Shown here in pieces: positions 32,195-40,015 of a stretch of 47,364 bases of DNA. A program made the position numbers and the translations under genes. Below the pieces are notes generated by a model that was given only the letters and a program-made list of their open reading frames with translations, had not been told where the DNA came from and ran no database searches. The first letter of the stretch is position 1; every line of letters begins with the position of its first letter. This DNA comes from Candidatus Omnitrophota bacterium. Lineage in GTDB: Bacteria; Omnitrophota; Gorgyraeia; Pluralincolimonadales; Pluralincolimonadaceae. Location of the stretch: assembly GCA_041653595.1 (NCBI GenBank), contig JBAZFB010000011.1, positions 1 to 47,364 on the forward strand, read 5' to 3'.

Positions 32195-33204
32195 AGATAG
32201 CCCTGGACCTGGCTAAAAAAGCAAAGGGGATGACCAGCCCTAACCCATGCGTCGGCGCGGTCATCGTTAAAGACGGAAAAGTGCTCGGTAAAGGTTTCCA
32301 TAAGTTTGCCGGCGGGCCGCACGCCGAGATATGCGCCCTGAGGCAGGCAGGAAAAGAGGCAGAAGGCGCGACCATGTACGTCTCGCTTGAGCCGTGCAGC
32401 CATTTCGGCAGGACGCCGCCGTGCACCGACGCGATCATCAGGTCCGGGATAAAGCGCGTCGTGGCTGCGATCAAGGATCCCAACCCGGTTAATAACGGAA
32501 GGGGTTTGCGGATATTAAGAAGTTGCGGCATAAAGACCGGAGTAGGATTATTAGAAACCGAGGCGAGGGAATTGAACGAAGATTTCATTAAATACATAAC
32601 CAGGAAGATGCCTTTTGTCGCGGTCAAAGTCGCCCAGAGCCTTGACGGGAAGATAGCCACGCGCACCGGAGATTCAAAATGGATATCCGACGATAAGGCG
32701 CGGGATTTCGTGCATAAGCTGCGCAGCGAACATGACGCGGTGATGGTAGGCGCCGGGACAGTCTTGAAAGATGACCCTTTATTGACGGCTAGGGTAAAAG
32801 GCAAAAGAGTAAAACAGCCGTTGCGCATCATCCTTGCGGGAAAGGCCAAGATCCCGGATAAGGCGAGGATCTTCAATAGCAAAGGCGGGGGAGTTGTGAT
32901 AGCGGCGACCCGAAAAAAAGACGGAAGGGTGGATATAAAAGCGCTGCTTAGGGAATTAGCAAAGAAACAGATAACCAGCGTCCTGATAGAAGGCGGCGGA
33001 GAGACGGTCGCCTCGGCGCTGGAAGCAGGGGTGGTGGATAAGGCATATTTCTTTATTGCGCCTAAGATAATCGGCGGGCGTAAGGCTACGACATCGGTCG
33101 AAGGCGAAGGCGTTGAAAAAGTTGGCAAGGCAATAAGGCTTAAAAGGATGTCTTTCCGCAAGATCGGCGATGATCTTCTTATAGAAGGGTACGTGATAAA
33201 CTGA
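32167..33204 (+). CDS. ribD: Riboflavin deaminase/reductase RibD
   Basis: A bifunctional 345-aa enzyme. The N-terminal zinc deaminase (about 1-145; PNPCVGAVIV, HAEICAL, SLEPCSHFGRTPPC) deaminates the pyrimidine product of RibA. The C-terminal DHFR-like reductase (about 146-345; VAVKVAQSLDGKIA, WISDDKARDFVHKLR, VMVGAGTVLKDDP, VLIEGGGETVASAL) reduces the ribose side chain. All zinc ligands are present. It starts at ATG 32167 inside the PHP gene; ribE begins 1 base after its stop. Confidence 0.97.
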   Translation: MRSEDEKYIKIALDLAKKAKGMTSPNPCVGAVIVKDGKVLGKGFHKFAGGPHAEICALRQAGKEAEGATMYVSLEPCSHFGRTPPCTDAIIRSGIKRVVAAIKDPNPVNNGRGLRILRSCGIKTGVGLLETEARELNEDFIKYITRKMPFVAVKVAQSLDGKIATRTGDSKWISDDKARDFVHKLRSEHDAVMVGAGTVLKDDPLLTARVKGKRVKQPLRIILAGKAKIPDKARIFNSKGGGVVIAATRKKDGRVDIKALLRELAKKQITSVLIEGGGETVASALEAGVVDKAYFFIAPKIIGGRKATTSVEGEGVEKVGKAIRLKRMSFRKIGDDLLIEGYVIN

Positions 33205-33205
33205 A

Positions 33206-33844
33206 ATGTTTACGGGAATAATAGAAGAACTGGGTAATGTTGAAAGGATCGACAGGTCAAGCGAGCCCGCGGTATTTACCGTCAAGGCTGACAAGATACT
33301 GAAAGGCCTGAAGAAGGGGGATTCCGTCTCAGTGAACGGCGCCTGCCTGACCGTTATTGCGGCCGGAAAAAACGATTTTTCCGTAGAGGCGATACGAGAG
33401 ACACTGAAGAAGACGAACCTTGGGGAGTTGAAAGAAGGCGGGAAAGTGAACCTTGAAGGGGCGCTCTTAAGTGGCGGCAGGATAAGCGGCCACTTCGTGA
33501 CAGGCCATGTAGACGGCACCGGCACGATAAAATCAAAAAAAGAAGAGAAGGGTGAGATATTACTGGAGATAAAAGCCTCCGGAGATATCCTCGACGGTAT
33601 TGTATTGAAGGGTTCGGTAGCTATCGACGGGGTAAGCCTGACCGTCGCGGCGTTGGATGATTCGTCATTCTCCGTGTATATAATCCCGCATACGGCTCGG
33701 GCCACCACACTCGGCTCAAAGAAGACAGGGGATAAGGTAAACATCGAAACCGACATGCTTGGCAAATATGCGGCGAAATACGCCGGCCGCGGAAAACCCT
33801 CGAACATCACCGAGAAATTCCTCAAGGAAAAAGGATTCGTTTAA
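33206..33844 (+). CDS. ribE: Riboflavin synthase alpha chain
   Basis: Dismutates two lumazines into riboflavin. The 212-aa protein is two similar beta-barrel halves, starting MFTGIIEELG and, after about residue 98, FVTGHVDGTGTI. Other blocks are VNGACLTV in the first half and IDGVSLTVAALDDSSFSVYIIPHTA (quoted as the second-half core). It closes the rib operon. No terminator is seen before the promoter of the next gene at 33858. Confidence 0.96.
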   Translation: MFTGIIEELGNVERIDRSSEPAVFTVKADKILKGLKKGDSVSVNGACLTVIAAGKNDFSVEAIRETLKKTNLGELKEGGKVNLEGALLSGGRISGHFVTGHVDGTGTIKSKKEEKGEILLEIKASGDILDGIVLKGSVAIDGVSLTVAALDDSSFSVYIIPHTARATTLGSKKTGDKVNIETDMLGKYAAKYAGRGKPSNITEKFLKEKGFV

Positions 33845-33857
33845 ACCCACCAATTTG

Positions 33858-33886
33858 TTGACTATCTTCCCCGCTCGTGATAAAAT
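33858..33886 (+). promoter_or_regulatory. Promoter of secreted nuclease gene
   Basis: TTGACT (33858-33863), 17 bases, TAAAAT (33881-33886). The ATG at 33895 is only 8 bases past the -10, so the transcript has almost no leader. Confidence 0.75.
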
Positions 33887-33894
33887 CGGATGTT

Positions 33895-34401
33895 ATGTTA
33901 AGTAGAAAAGGCCTGCTTTTTGCCCTGTTTTTTTGCCTATCATCAGCCTTTATCGGCGGTTATATAAAAGGGGATGACGGGCTCAAGGCTGTGAAGATAG
34001 TAGACGGCGATACCATAGCCCTCGAGAACGGCGAATATGTCCGTTATATCGGTATGGATACGCCGGAAAAAGGGCGGCCGTACTATAAAGAAGCGAAGAA
34101 CGAGAACAGAAGGCTGGTAGAAGGCAAGGAACTCAGGCTGGAATACGACGTCGGCAGGAAGGACCGGTACGGCAGGACGCTTGCGTATGTTTACGCCGGC
34201 GATATCTTCGTGAACGCGGAACTGGTCAGGAACGGGTACGCGATGGTCTATACTTTCCCGCCGAACGTGAAATACTATAAGGCGTTCCTGTCGCTGCAGG
34301 AAGAGGCGAGGAAGCAGAAACGCGGCCTCTGGGGTTTAAGCGAACAGGATATGGAATCAATAAAATCCGGCCACAAGCACGGCCAGAAGCATTACGAGTA
34401 G
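33895..34401 (+). CDS. Secreted thermonuclease-family (SNase) protein
   Basis: A 168-aa protein with a signal peptide (MLSRKGLLFALFFCLSSAF, about 1-20) and an OB-fold nuclease domain. SNase features: VKIVDGDTIAL, VRYIGMDTPE (catalytic Arg and Glu), DRYGRTLAYVY (second catalytic Arg), VNAELVRNGYA and a C-terminal KRGLWG. It should cut DNA and RNA outside the cytoplasm, using calcium. The frame opens at GTG 33877, but that lies upstream of the expected transcription start, so ATG 33895 is chosen. The mRNA looks leaderless. The tail is His/Lys-rich. Confidence 0.9.
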   Translation: MLSRKGLLFALFFCLSSAFIGGYIKGDDGLKAVKIVDGDTIALENGEYVRYIGMDTPEKGRPYYKEAKNENRRLVEGKELRLEYDVGRKDRYGRTLAYVYAGDIFVNAELVRNGYAMVYTFPPNVKYYKAFLSLQEEARKQKRGLWGLSEQDMESIKSGHKHGQKHYE

Positions 34402-34410
34402 ACATTTAGT

Positions 34411-34487
34411 CGGGGCGTGGCTCAGTTTGGTAGAGCGCTTCGTTCGGGACGAAGAGGTCGACAGTTCAAGTCTGTCCGCCCCGACCA
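34411..34487 (+). tRNA. tRNA-Pro (anticodon CGG)
   Basis: A 77-base cloverleaf with encoded CCA. The acceptor stem 34411-34417 pairs with 34477-34483 and begins with the C1-G72 pair typical of bacterial tRNA-Pro. The anticodon stem is CTTCG/CGAAG with loop TTCGGGA, giving anticodon CGG, which reads CCG. It lies 9 bases after the nuclease gene and 20 bases before the acylphosphatase gene. Confidence 0.97.
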
Positions 34488-34507
34488 TAAATTCCCGGAA
34501 CACTCCT

Positions 34508-34789
34508 ATGGCATCCAAAAGAATCCATGTCTTTTATTCCGGCAGGGTCCAAGGGGTGGGGTTCAGGTTTGCCACCGAGGTTGCCGCGAGAAGATTGAAA
34601 TTAAGCGGCTGGGCCAGTAACCTCAAGGACGGCAGGGTCGAAGTCGTCGCCGAAGGTGAAGAGGCGGCGCTTAAGGATTTCCTTGCCGGCATCACCGAAG
34701 AGATGTCGCATTATATCGTCAACGCGGATGTATCGTGGGAACATCCGTCCGGGGAGTTTAAAAGTTTTGGTATAAAATTTTCAGAATAA
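34508..34789 (+). CDS. acyP: Acylphosphatase
   Basis: A 93-aa cytoplasmic enzyme that hydrolyses acyl phosphates such as carbamoyl phosphate. Signature motifs are intact: GRVQGVGFRF with the catalytic Arg, and GWASNLKDGRVEVVAEG with the catalytic Asn. The open frame extends back into tRNA-Pro (34427), so the ATG at 34508 is the first sensible start; its ribosome site is poor. It is followed 7 bases later by ligA. Confidence 0.94.
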   Translation: MASKRIHVFYSGRVQGVGFRFATEVAARRLKLSGWASNLKDGRVEVVAEGEEAALKDFLAGITEEMSHYIVNADVSWEHPSGEFKSFGIKFSE

Positions 34790-34796
34790 GGTGAAT

Positions 34797-36803
34797 ATGA
34801 GCGAAGTCAGAGAACAGATAGAAAGACTTCGAGAAGAGATCCGCCGCCACGACCGCCTCTATTACGTCGAGAACGATCCCAAGATCTCCGACCAGGAATA
34901 TGACATTCTCCTCAAGAAACTGGAGAAACTCGAGAAAGAGGACCCCGGATCGATAACCCCGGATTCCCCGACACAGCGCGTCGCCGGCGAGCCGGTAGGC
35001 GGTTTCGCGGTCGTCGAACACAAGGCCAGGATGCTCAGCATGGATAACACTTATAATCATGATGAGCTGCGCGAGTTCGATGAGCGGGTCAAGAAGAACC
35101 TCAGCGGGGAAAGATATGAGTATGTCGTTGAGTTGAAGATAGACGGGGTCTCTGTTGCCCTGACTTATGAGAACGGCAAGTTTACCCGCGGCGCGGCGCG
35201 CGGCGACGGTTTCAAGGGTGATGATATCACCGTTAACCTGAAGACGATCAGGTCCATCCCGTTGGTATTGGAACCGCAAAAGGGCATAAAATTCCCGGAA
35301 TTCATGGAAGTCCGCGGCGAAGTATATATGAAGCATAAGAGCTTCGAAAAGATAAACAAAGAGAAAGAAAAGGAGGGAGAAGAGCTTTTCGCGAATCCCC
35401 GAAACGCGGCGGCCGGCTCGCTCAAGCTCCTTGACCCCAGGATAGTCGCGAAACGGGGGCTCGATATATTCATTCACAGCTTCGGATACGCGGAAAGCGC
35501 GCATTTCAATTCGCAGTACCAGCTATTGGAGAAGTTAAAGGCGTTCGGTTTCAGGGTCAACCCTGATTATAAAAAATGCGGCGATATCGGCGAGGCGCTT
35601 AAATTCTGCGATATCTGGCAGGAGAAGCGCGGGGAGCTGGAATATGATATCGACGGGATGGTCGTCAAGGTGGATTCTTTCGCCCAGCAAAAGAAGCTCG
35701 GAGAGACGAGCAAGTCGCCGAGATGGATGATCGCCTATAAATATCCCGCTGAGCGCGTGGAGACGAAATTGCTGGATATAAAGGTCCAGGTCGGCAGGAC
35801 CGGCGCCCTTACCCCGGTGGCGGTGCTGAAACCCGTCTACGTCGCAGGCACTACCGTCACGCACGCCTCCCTGCATAACCAGGATGAGATAGAGCGGAAA
35901 GACGTGAGGATAGGCGACACTGTGATAATAGAGAAGGCAGGGGAGATAATACCCCAGGTCGTCGAGGTCGTGAAGTCGCGACGGACAGGTAAAGAGAAGA
36001 AATTTAAGATACCGAAGAAGTGCCCCGCCTGCGCAGCGCCGACGAAGCGCGAAGAAGGGGAAGTGGCTTTCCGCTGCGAGAACGTTTTTTGCCCCGCGCA
36101 GCTAAAAGAGAACCTTATTCATTTCTCTTCGCGGGGCGCGATGGACATAGAAGGGCTCGGCGAGGCGATGGTCGACCAGCTGGTCGACAAGAAACTGGTG
36201 AAGGATTACGGGGACATTTATTACCTCAAATTTGAGAAACTGCGCGCGCTTGAAAGGATGGGCGATAAATCGGCGCGGAACCTTGTGGACGCGATAGAAA
36301 AGAGCAAGAACAACCGTCTCAACCGGCTGATCTTCGCGCTCGGGATAAGGCACGTGGGCGAACATATAGCCGATGTCCTCGCAAAGAGGTTTCATTCGAT
36401 AGATAAATTATCGCAGCAGGCCCTTGAGGACCTGACAGGGGTCCAGGAGATAGGCCCGGTGGTCGCTGAGTCTATCCGCGACTTTTTCGGAAACCCGGTT
36501 TCCAAGAAAGTCCTGGAGAGGCTGGCGAAAGCCGGCGTAAAGATGGAAGAAGAAGCGCCTGCCGGTTTATCTTCAAAGCTCGCGGGAAGATCGTTCGTCT
36601 TTACCGGCGAACTTAAGGATTATTCGAGGACCGACGCGGAACAACTTGTCCGGGACCTCGGAGGGACGGCTTCATCGAGCGTCGGCAAAAAAACGGATTT
36701 CGTCGTGGCCGGGGAAGGGCCGGGCTCAAAATACGAAAAGGCAAAGAAACTCGGAGTGAAGATAATCAATGAGAAAGAGTTCGAGAAAATAATAAAACCC
36801 TAA
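34797..36803 (+). CDS. ligA: NAD-dependent DNA ligase LigA
   Basis: Seals nicks during replication and repair using NAD. It is 668 aa from ATG 34797; GTG 34791 would add two residues, and the ribosome site AAGGTGA favours neither strongly. Domains in order: Ia (RRHDRLYYVEND), adenylation domain with the nucleophilic Lys in VELKIDGVSVAL, OB fold, a zinc finger with CPAC...CENVFCPAQ, HhH repeats (DLTGVQEIGPVVAESI) and a C-terminal BRCT (RSFVFTGELKDYSRTDAEQL, quoted in part). The stop codon lies in the first copy of a 30-base tandem repeat. Confidence 0.97.
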   Translation: MSEVREQIERLREEIRRHDRLYYVENDPKISDQEYDILLKKLEKLEKEDPGSITPDSPTQRVAGEPVGGFAVVEHKARMLSMDNTYNHDELREFDERVKKNLSGERYEYVVELKIDGVSVALTYENGKFTRGAARGDGFKGDDITVNLKTIRSIPLVLEPQKGIKFPEFMEVRGEVYMKHKSFEKINKEKEKEGEELFANPRNAAAGSLKLLDPRIVAKRGLDIFIHSFGYAESAHFNSQYQLLEKLKAFGFRVNPDYKKCGDIGEALKFCDIWQEKRGELEYDIDGMVVKVDSFAQQKKLGETSKSPRWMIAYKYPAERVETKLLDIKVQVGRTGALTPVAVLKPVYVAGTTVTHASLHNQDEIERKDVRIGDTVIIEKAGEIIPQVVEVVKSRRTGKEKKFKIPKKCPACAAPTKREEGEVAFRCENVFCPAQLKENLIHFSSRGAMDIEGLGEAMVDQLVDKKLVKDYGDIYYLKFEKLRALERMGDKSARNLVDAIEKSKNNRLNRLIFALGIRHVGEHIADVLAKRFHSIDKLSQQALEDLTGVQEIGPVVAESIRDFFGNPVSKKVLERLAKAGVKMEEEAPAGLSSKLAGRSFVFTGELKDYSRTDAEQLVRDLGGTASSSVGKKTDFVVAGEGPGSKYEKAKKLGVKIINEKEFEKIIKP

Positions 36804-36853
36804 TTTATCCGGATGAAGAGGGTAAAACCCTAATCTATTCAGAGGAAGAGGGT
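36794..36853 (+). repeat. 30-base tandem duplication across the ligA stop
   Basis: Two head-to-tail 30-base copies, 36794-36823 and 36824-36853, differ at 4 positions. Each begins AAAACCCT and ends AGAGGGT, so each has its own ACCCT/AGGGT arms. The first copy carries the ligA stop codon; the second leads into the ribosome site of the lipoprotein gene. Confidence 0.85.
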
Positions 36854-36865
36854 AAAGGAGAAGAG

Positions 36866-37417
36866 ATGAGAGTCGCCTATAAAAAAGCCGTCCTGATCTT
36901 AGCGGTGGCGGTGGCAGTTATAAATATGTCGGGTTGCGAGACGTTGAAGAAGAAGTTCACGAGAAAGCAGAGCCCCAAGAAGGTCATGCCGGTCCTGCAG
37001 CCGCAGGACTATAAGGGCATATATCCAAATGCCGTTTTATACAGCAACCATTATAATTACTGGCGCACGTGGACCGAGGACCTTATGGATTGCCTTGATA
37101 CCCAGGGCAGCAACAAGCGCGAGAGGCTTGCCGCGGCGAGGGCAGTGGAAGACCTGCAGAGGATGCAGGACCTCCTTACCGGCGCGAAGAAAGAAGAACT
37201 TGCGAAGTATATAAAGTTCTATCAGGGCGTGCAGAAGAAGATGGACTTCGGCCAGCCCGGAAAGGTGGAGGCCTCAAGCATAAGGAGCGACCTCGAGAGC
37301 CGCAGGAGAGTGATAATGAGAAAATTCGAGCCTTCAGAGGTCAAGGCGTTCATCCTGAAGGAAGAGGAGCCCATCAAACCGATCCAGATCACGGAGCAGA
37401 CGCTGCCTAAAAAATGA
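36866..37417 (+). CDS. Predicted lipoprotein
   Basis: A 183-aa protein with a lipoprotein signal (hydrophobic AVLILAVAVAVIN, lipobox MSGC with Cys24). The mature part is helical and charged, with YSNHYNYWRTWTEDLMD and EDLQRMQDLLTGAKKEELAK, and contains no known domain. Ribosome site AAAGGAGAAGAG. It probably sits on the inner leaflet of the outer membrane. It overlaps the hydrolase gene by ATGA. No characterised family is recognised. Confidence 0.78.
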   Translation: MRVAYKKAVLILAVAVAVINMSGCETLKKKFTRKQSPKKVMPVLQPQDYKGIYPNAVLYSNHYNYWRTWTEDLMDCLDTQGSNKRERLAAARAVEDLQRMQDLLTGAKKEELAKYIKFYQGVQKKMDFGQPGKVEASSIRSDLESRRRVIMRKFEPSEVKAFILKEEEPIKPIQITEQTLPKK

Positions 37418-38031
37418 AATACATATTAAAGGTTTTACCGGTAGGGCCTATCGCGGCAAATTGTTATATATTCGGCTGCGCCGAGACGAAGGAGGCCGTG
37501 ATAATAGACCCGGGCGCGGACGATAAGGATATAAAGCAGCAGGTGGCCGAATTGGGCCTGTCGCCGAAATGCGTCATAAACACGCACGGCCACGCGGACC
37601 ATATCGGCGCTAACTCGAAAATGGGGCTGCCGGTATTCATACATGCCTCCGACGCGCAGTGCCTGACGAACCCGATGAAGAATGTCTCGGGGATGATCGG
37701 TATCCCGGTCTGTTCCCCGCCGGCGAGCAGGCTGCTCGAGGATGGCGATACTATAGAGGTAGGCAACCTGGTCCTGGAGGTCTTGCATACGCCCGGCCAT
37801 TCGCAGGGCTCGATCTGCCTCTGGTGCGAAGACGCGGTCTTTACAGGCGACACGCTCTTCGCCGAAGGCGTCGGAAGGACCGATCTTCCGGGAGGGTCTG
37901 AAGCGGCGCTTATGAGATCGATAAAAGAAAAACTCTTCACTTTGCCGGACGCCACGAAGGTCTACCCGGGCCACGGTCCCGCGACTACCATAGGCTACGA
38001 GAAAGGACATAACCCTTTTTTCTCGGGTTGA
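37414..38031 (+). CDS. Metallo-beta-lactamase fold hydrolase (glyoxalase II-like)
   Basis: A 205-aa cytoplasmic metal hydrolase. The metal-binding set is complete: THGHADH, HTPGHS, FTGDTLF and YPGHGP, with the GRTDLPGGS loop typical of the glyoxalase II-like group. Substrates in the group are thioesters or persulfides; the short length lacks the long C-terminal glutathione-binding region of true GloB, so the substrate is open. It starts in an ATGA overlap with the lipoprotein gene. xerD follows after 4 bases. Confidence 0.88.
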   Translation: MKYILKVLPVGPIAANCYIFGCAETKEAVIIDPGADDKDIKQQVAELGLSPKCVINTHGHADHIGANSKMGLPVFIHASDAQCLTNPMKNVSGMIGIPVCSPPASRLLEDGDTIEVGNLVLEVLHTPGHSQGSICLWCEDAVFTGDTLFAEGVGRTDLPGGSEAALMRSIKEKLFTLPDATKVYPGHGPATTIGYEKGHNPFFSG

Positions 38032-38035
38032 CGCG

Positions 38036-38923
38036 ATGGAAGATTTTATCAAGGAATTCATGGATTACCTTTCGGTCGAGCGCGGCCTGAGCAAGAATAC
38101 GCTCGAGTCGTACAGCCGCGACCTGAATAAATACGCCGGATACCTGAAGAAGAAGGGCATAAATAACCTGGATAAAGTAAAACGCCCGGATATCCAGGAT
38201 TTTATGATGGGGCTGAAGAATGACAAGCTGAACGCGAGCTCGATAGCGCGCAACCTCGTCGCGATAAAAGTATTCCACCGTTACCTGACGAGCCAGCGAC
38301 TCCTTAAAGAGGACGTCACCTCGGTCATCGAGACGCCGAAACTTTGGAAGACACTGCCGGATGTCCTGGACGAGAAAGAGGTCGAGGCGATACTCGATAG
38401 CCCGAACACGCGCCTTAAACAGGGGCTCCGCGATAGGGCTGCCCTCGAACTGATGTATGCGACCGGGATGCGCGTTTCCGAACTCGTTAACCTGAAACTG
38501 ACGGACATCCATATTGATATGGGATTCGTAAAATGCCTCGGAAAAGGCCAGAAGGAGCGCATAATACCGGTGGGCAGCAAGGCCAAGGAGGCTATCCAGA
38601 AATACCTGGAGAAGGCGAGGCCGAAATTTTTAAAGAAAGACGACTCAGGGGCGATCTTCTTGACCCGCCTTGGCAAACCGATGTCGCGCCAGACATTTTG
38701 GATGGTCATAAAGCATTACGTCAAGGACGCCAGGATAAAGAAGAGGGTTACGCCGCATACGCTGAGGCATTCGTTCGCCACGCACCTTTTGCAGAACGGC
38801 GCCGACCTGAGGATAGTCCAGGAACTGCTCGGCCACGTGAATATCTCTACGACGCAGATTTATACTCACATTAACAAGGAACGGCTGAAACAGATCCACC
38901 AAAAGTTCCACCCGCGCCCGTAA
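38036..38923 (+). CDS. xerD: Site-specific tyrosine recombinase XerD/XerC
   Basis: A 295-aa recombinase of the Xer type, which resolves chromosome dimers at dif. The N-terminal SAM-like core-binding domain (about 1-95; LSVERGLSKNTLESYSRDL) is followed by the catalytic domain. The catalytic set is complete: Arg in TGMRVSEL, Lys in LGKGQKERIIP, HTLRHSFATH, LLGHVNISTT and the nucleophile in IYTHI. Length and close match to housekeeping Xer argue against a phage integrase, although it lies near a tRNA gene. Assignment to XerD rather than XerC is not certain. Confidence 0.9.
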   Translation: MEDFIKEFMDYLSVERGLSKNTLESYSRDLNKYAGYLKKKGINNLDKVKRPDIQDFMMGLKNDKLNASSIARNLVAIKVFHRYLTSQRLLKEDVTSVIETPKLWKTLPDVLDEKEVEAILDSPNTRLKQGLRDRAALELMYATGMRVSELVNLKLTDIHIDMGFVKCLGKGQKERIIPVGSKAKEAIQKYLEKARPKFLKKDDSGAIFLTRLGKPMSRQTFWMVIKHYVKDARIKKRVTPHTLRHSFATHLLQNGADLRIVQELLGHVNISTTQIYTHINKERLKQIHQKFHPRP

Positions 38924-39271
38924 TGTTTTTTGAAACACGGGCGGGTCCTGCCTGCCGAGCACCTCGTCCCTTTTGCTTCGGGCAAAAGGGCCAAGGGCTC
39001 CGTCGGCAGTCACCCGCTTGAAGCAAACAGGAAGTACGTCAAGAATCGAGATTTTTGTCAGTCGCAGCGCGCCGAAAGGCGCAAAAAGGGGTGTTACAGA
39101 GGGGAAAGACTGTTTCCCCTCTGTCATATTGGCAGCAATGCGGAAGGAAAAGGAGCAGCCCCCGCTAAATGATGTAGTGGGCGCTGAGGAAAAACCATCA
39201 GGGTTTTTCCTCAGGGAGCCCCGCTCTTTAAGAAGTAATTTAAAATTTCCCGCTCGAGAGAGCGGGGCGAC
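38924..39271 (+). other. Gene-free, hairpin-rich intergenic region
   Basis: 348 bases with no convincing gene, packed with dyads. (a) 38941-38946/39012-39017, enclosing 38952-38958/39003-39009 and 38968-38976/38982-38990, so 38941-39017 can form one long rod. (b) 39069-39073/39078-39082 with a GAAA loop. (c) 39096-39107/39113-39124, 12 bp perfect. (d) 39161-39167/39175-39181. (e) 39184-39196/39202-39214, 13 bp perfect. (f) 39218-39227/39259-39268, 10 bp. It could be a structured RNA, a mobile-repeat remnant or a recombination site. I do not recognise a known RNA family. Confidence 0.6.
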
Positions 39272-39348
<77 letters not shown>

Positions 39349-39415
39349 AAATAGCAGCAGTGAGCGTAAAATGGCAACTATAATCTCAGGAAAATAAACG
39401 AAAGGGGGAAGGGTG

Positions 39416-40015
39416 ATGGTGAAGTATCTGGCGATCTGTTTTGTGTTAATGGTATTGGCATGCGGTCCGGCCTATGCGGCTGAAGATAATGAGGCGGTAA
39501 AGAGCGACGCCTGCCTTAAAGAGATAGGTTTCTTCTCAGGATGGGGCACGGCTGACGTCGGGCGCGGCTCCGATACCGAAACGATCAGGAAATACGATAA
39601 TGTATATCTTTCGGGGCGTTTCGGGTTCAACCTCAAGAAATGCCTGAACTGGAAGATACCGGGCATGTTCCTGTTCATGGTCGAGCCTTTTGCCAACCCG
39701 GTGATAAAGCCTTCCTCTAATTATGAGGCCGGCTGCAGTTTCGGCCTTAAATATGCCTACCCGCTTACCTCTAAATTCTATCCTTACATCGAGGGCGGCA
39801 CAGGCGGCATATATATATCCGAGAGGACGAGGGAACAGGGCTCCCATGCCAATTTCGTGGATCACGCGGGCGCAGGTCTTTATTATTTCGTCAAGGATAA
39901 CATCGCCCTTAACGTCGGATACCGTTACAGGCATATATCTAACTTAGGCATAGCGAAGCCTAACAGCGGCATTGACACTAATTCGGTGACAGCGGGAGTC
40001 TCACTCTTCTATTGA
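39416..40015 (+). CDS. PagL-like lipid A 3-O-deacylase / acyloxyacyl hydrolase family
   Basis: A 199-aa outer-membrane beta-barrel candidate. Signal peptide about 1-22 (ending GPAYAAE). The mature part shows alternating strands and ends in Phe-Tyr (SLFY), an outer-membrane sorting signal. The PagL motif is visible near the C-terminus: H173 and S175 in RHISNLG, then PNSG, with Asp187 at the spacing where Pseudomonas PagL has its catalytic Glu. PagL removes the 3-O acyl chain of lipid A. Activity is uncertain because of that substitution. ATG 39416 is chosen over GTG 39413; ribosome site AAAGGGGGAAGGG. Confidence 0.77.
   Translation: MVKYLAICFVLMVLACGPAYAAEDNEAVKSDACLKEIGFFSGWGTADVGRGSDTETIRKYDNVYLSGRFGFNLKKCLNWKIPGMFLFMVEPFANPVIKPSSNYEAGCSFGLKYAYPLTSKFYPYIEGGTGGIYISERTREQGSHANFVDHAGAGLYYFVKDNIALNVGYRYRHISNLGIAKPNSGIDTNSVTAGVSLFY

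Noticed and set aside
34427..34507. Acylphosphatase start inside tRNA-Pro
   Set aside because: The codons are tRNA sequence; the conserved protein begins after ATG 34508.
36801..36860. CRISPR-like or longer repeat array after ligA
   Set aside because: Only two adjacent copies with no spacer between them.
39130..39165. Possible SRP (4.5S) RNA: GCGGAAGGAA followed by GCAGCC
   Set aside because: The GGAA part is similar, but extra bases break the conserved core and the matching strand of helix 8 is missing.
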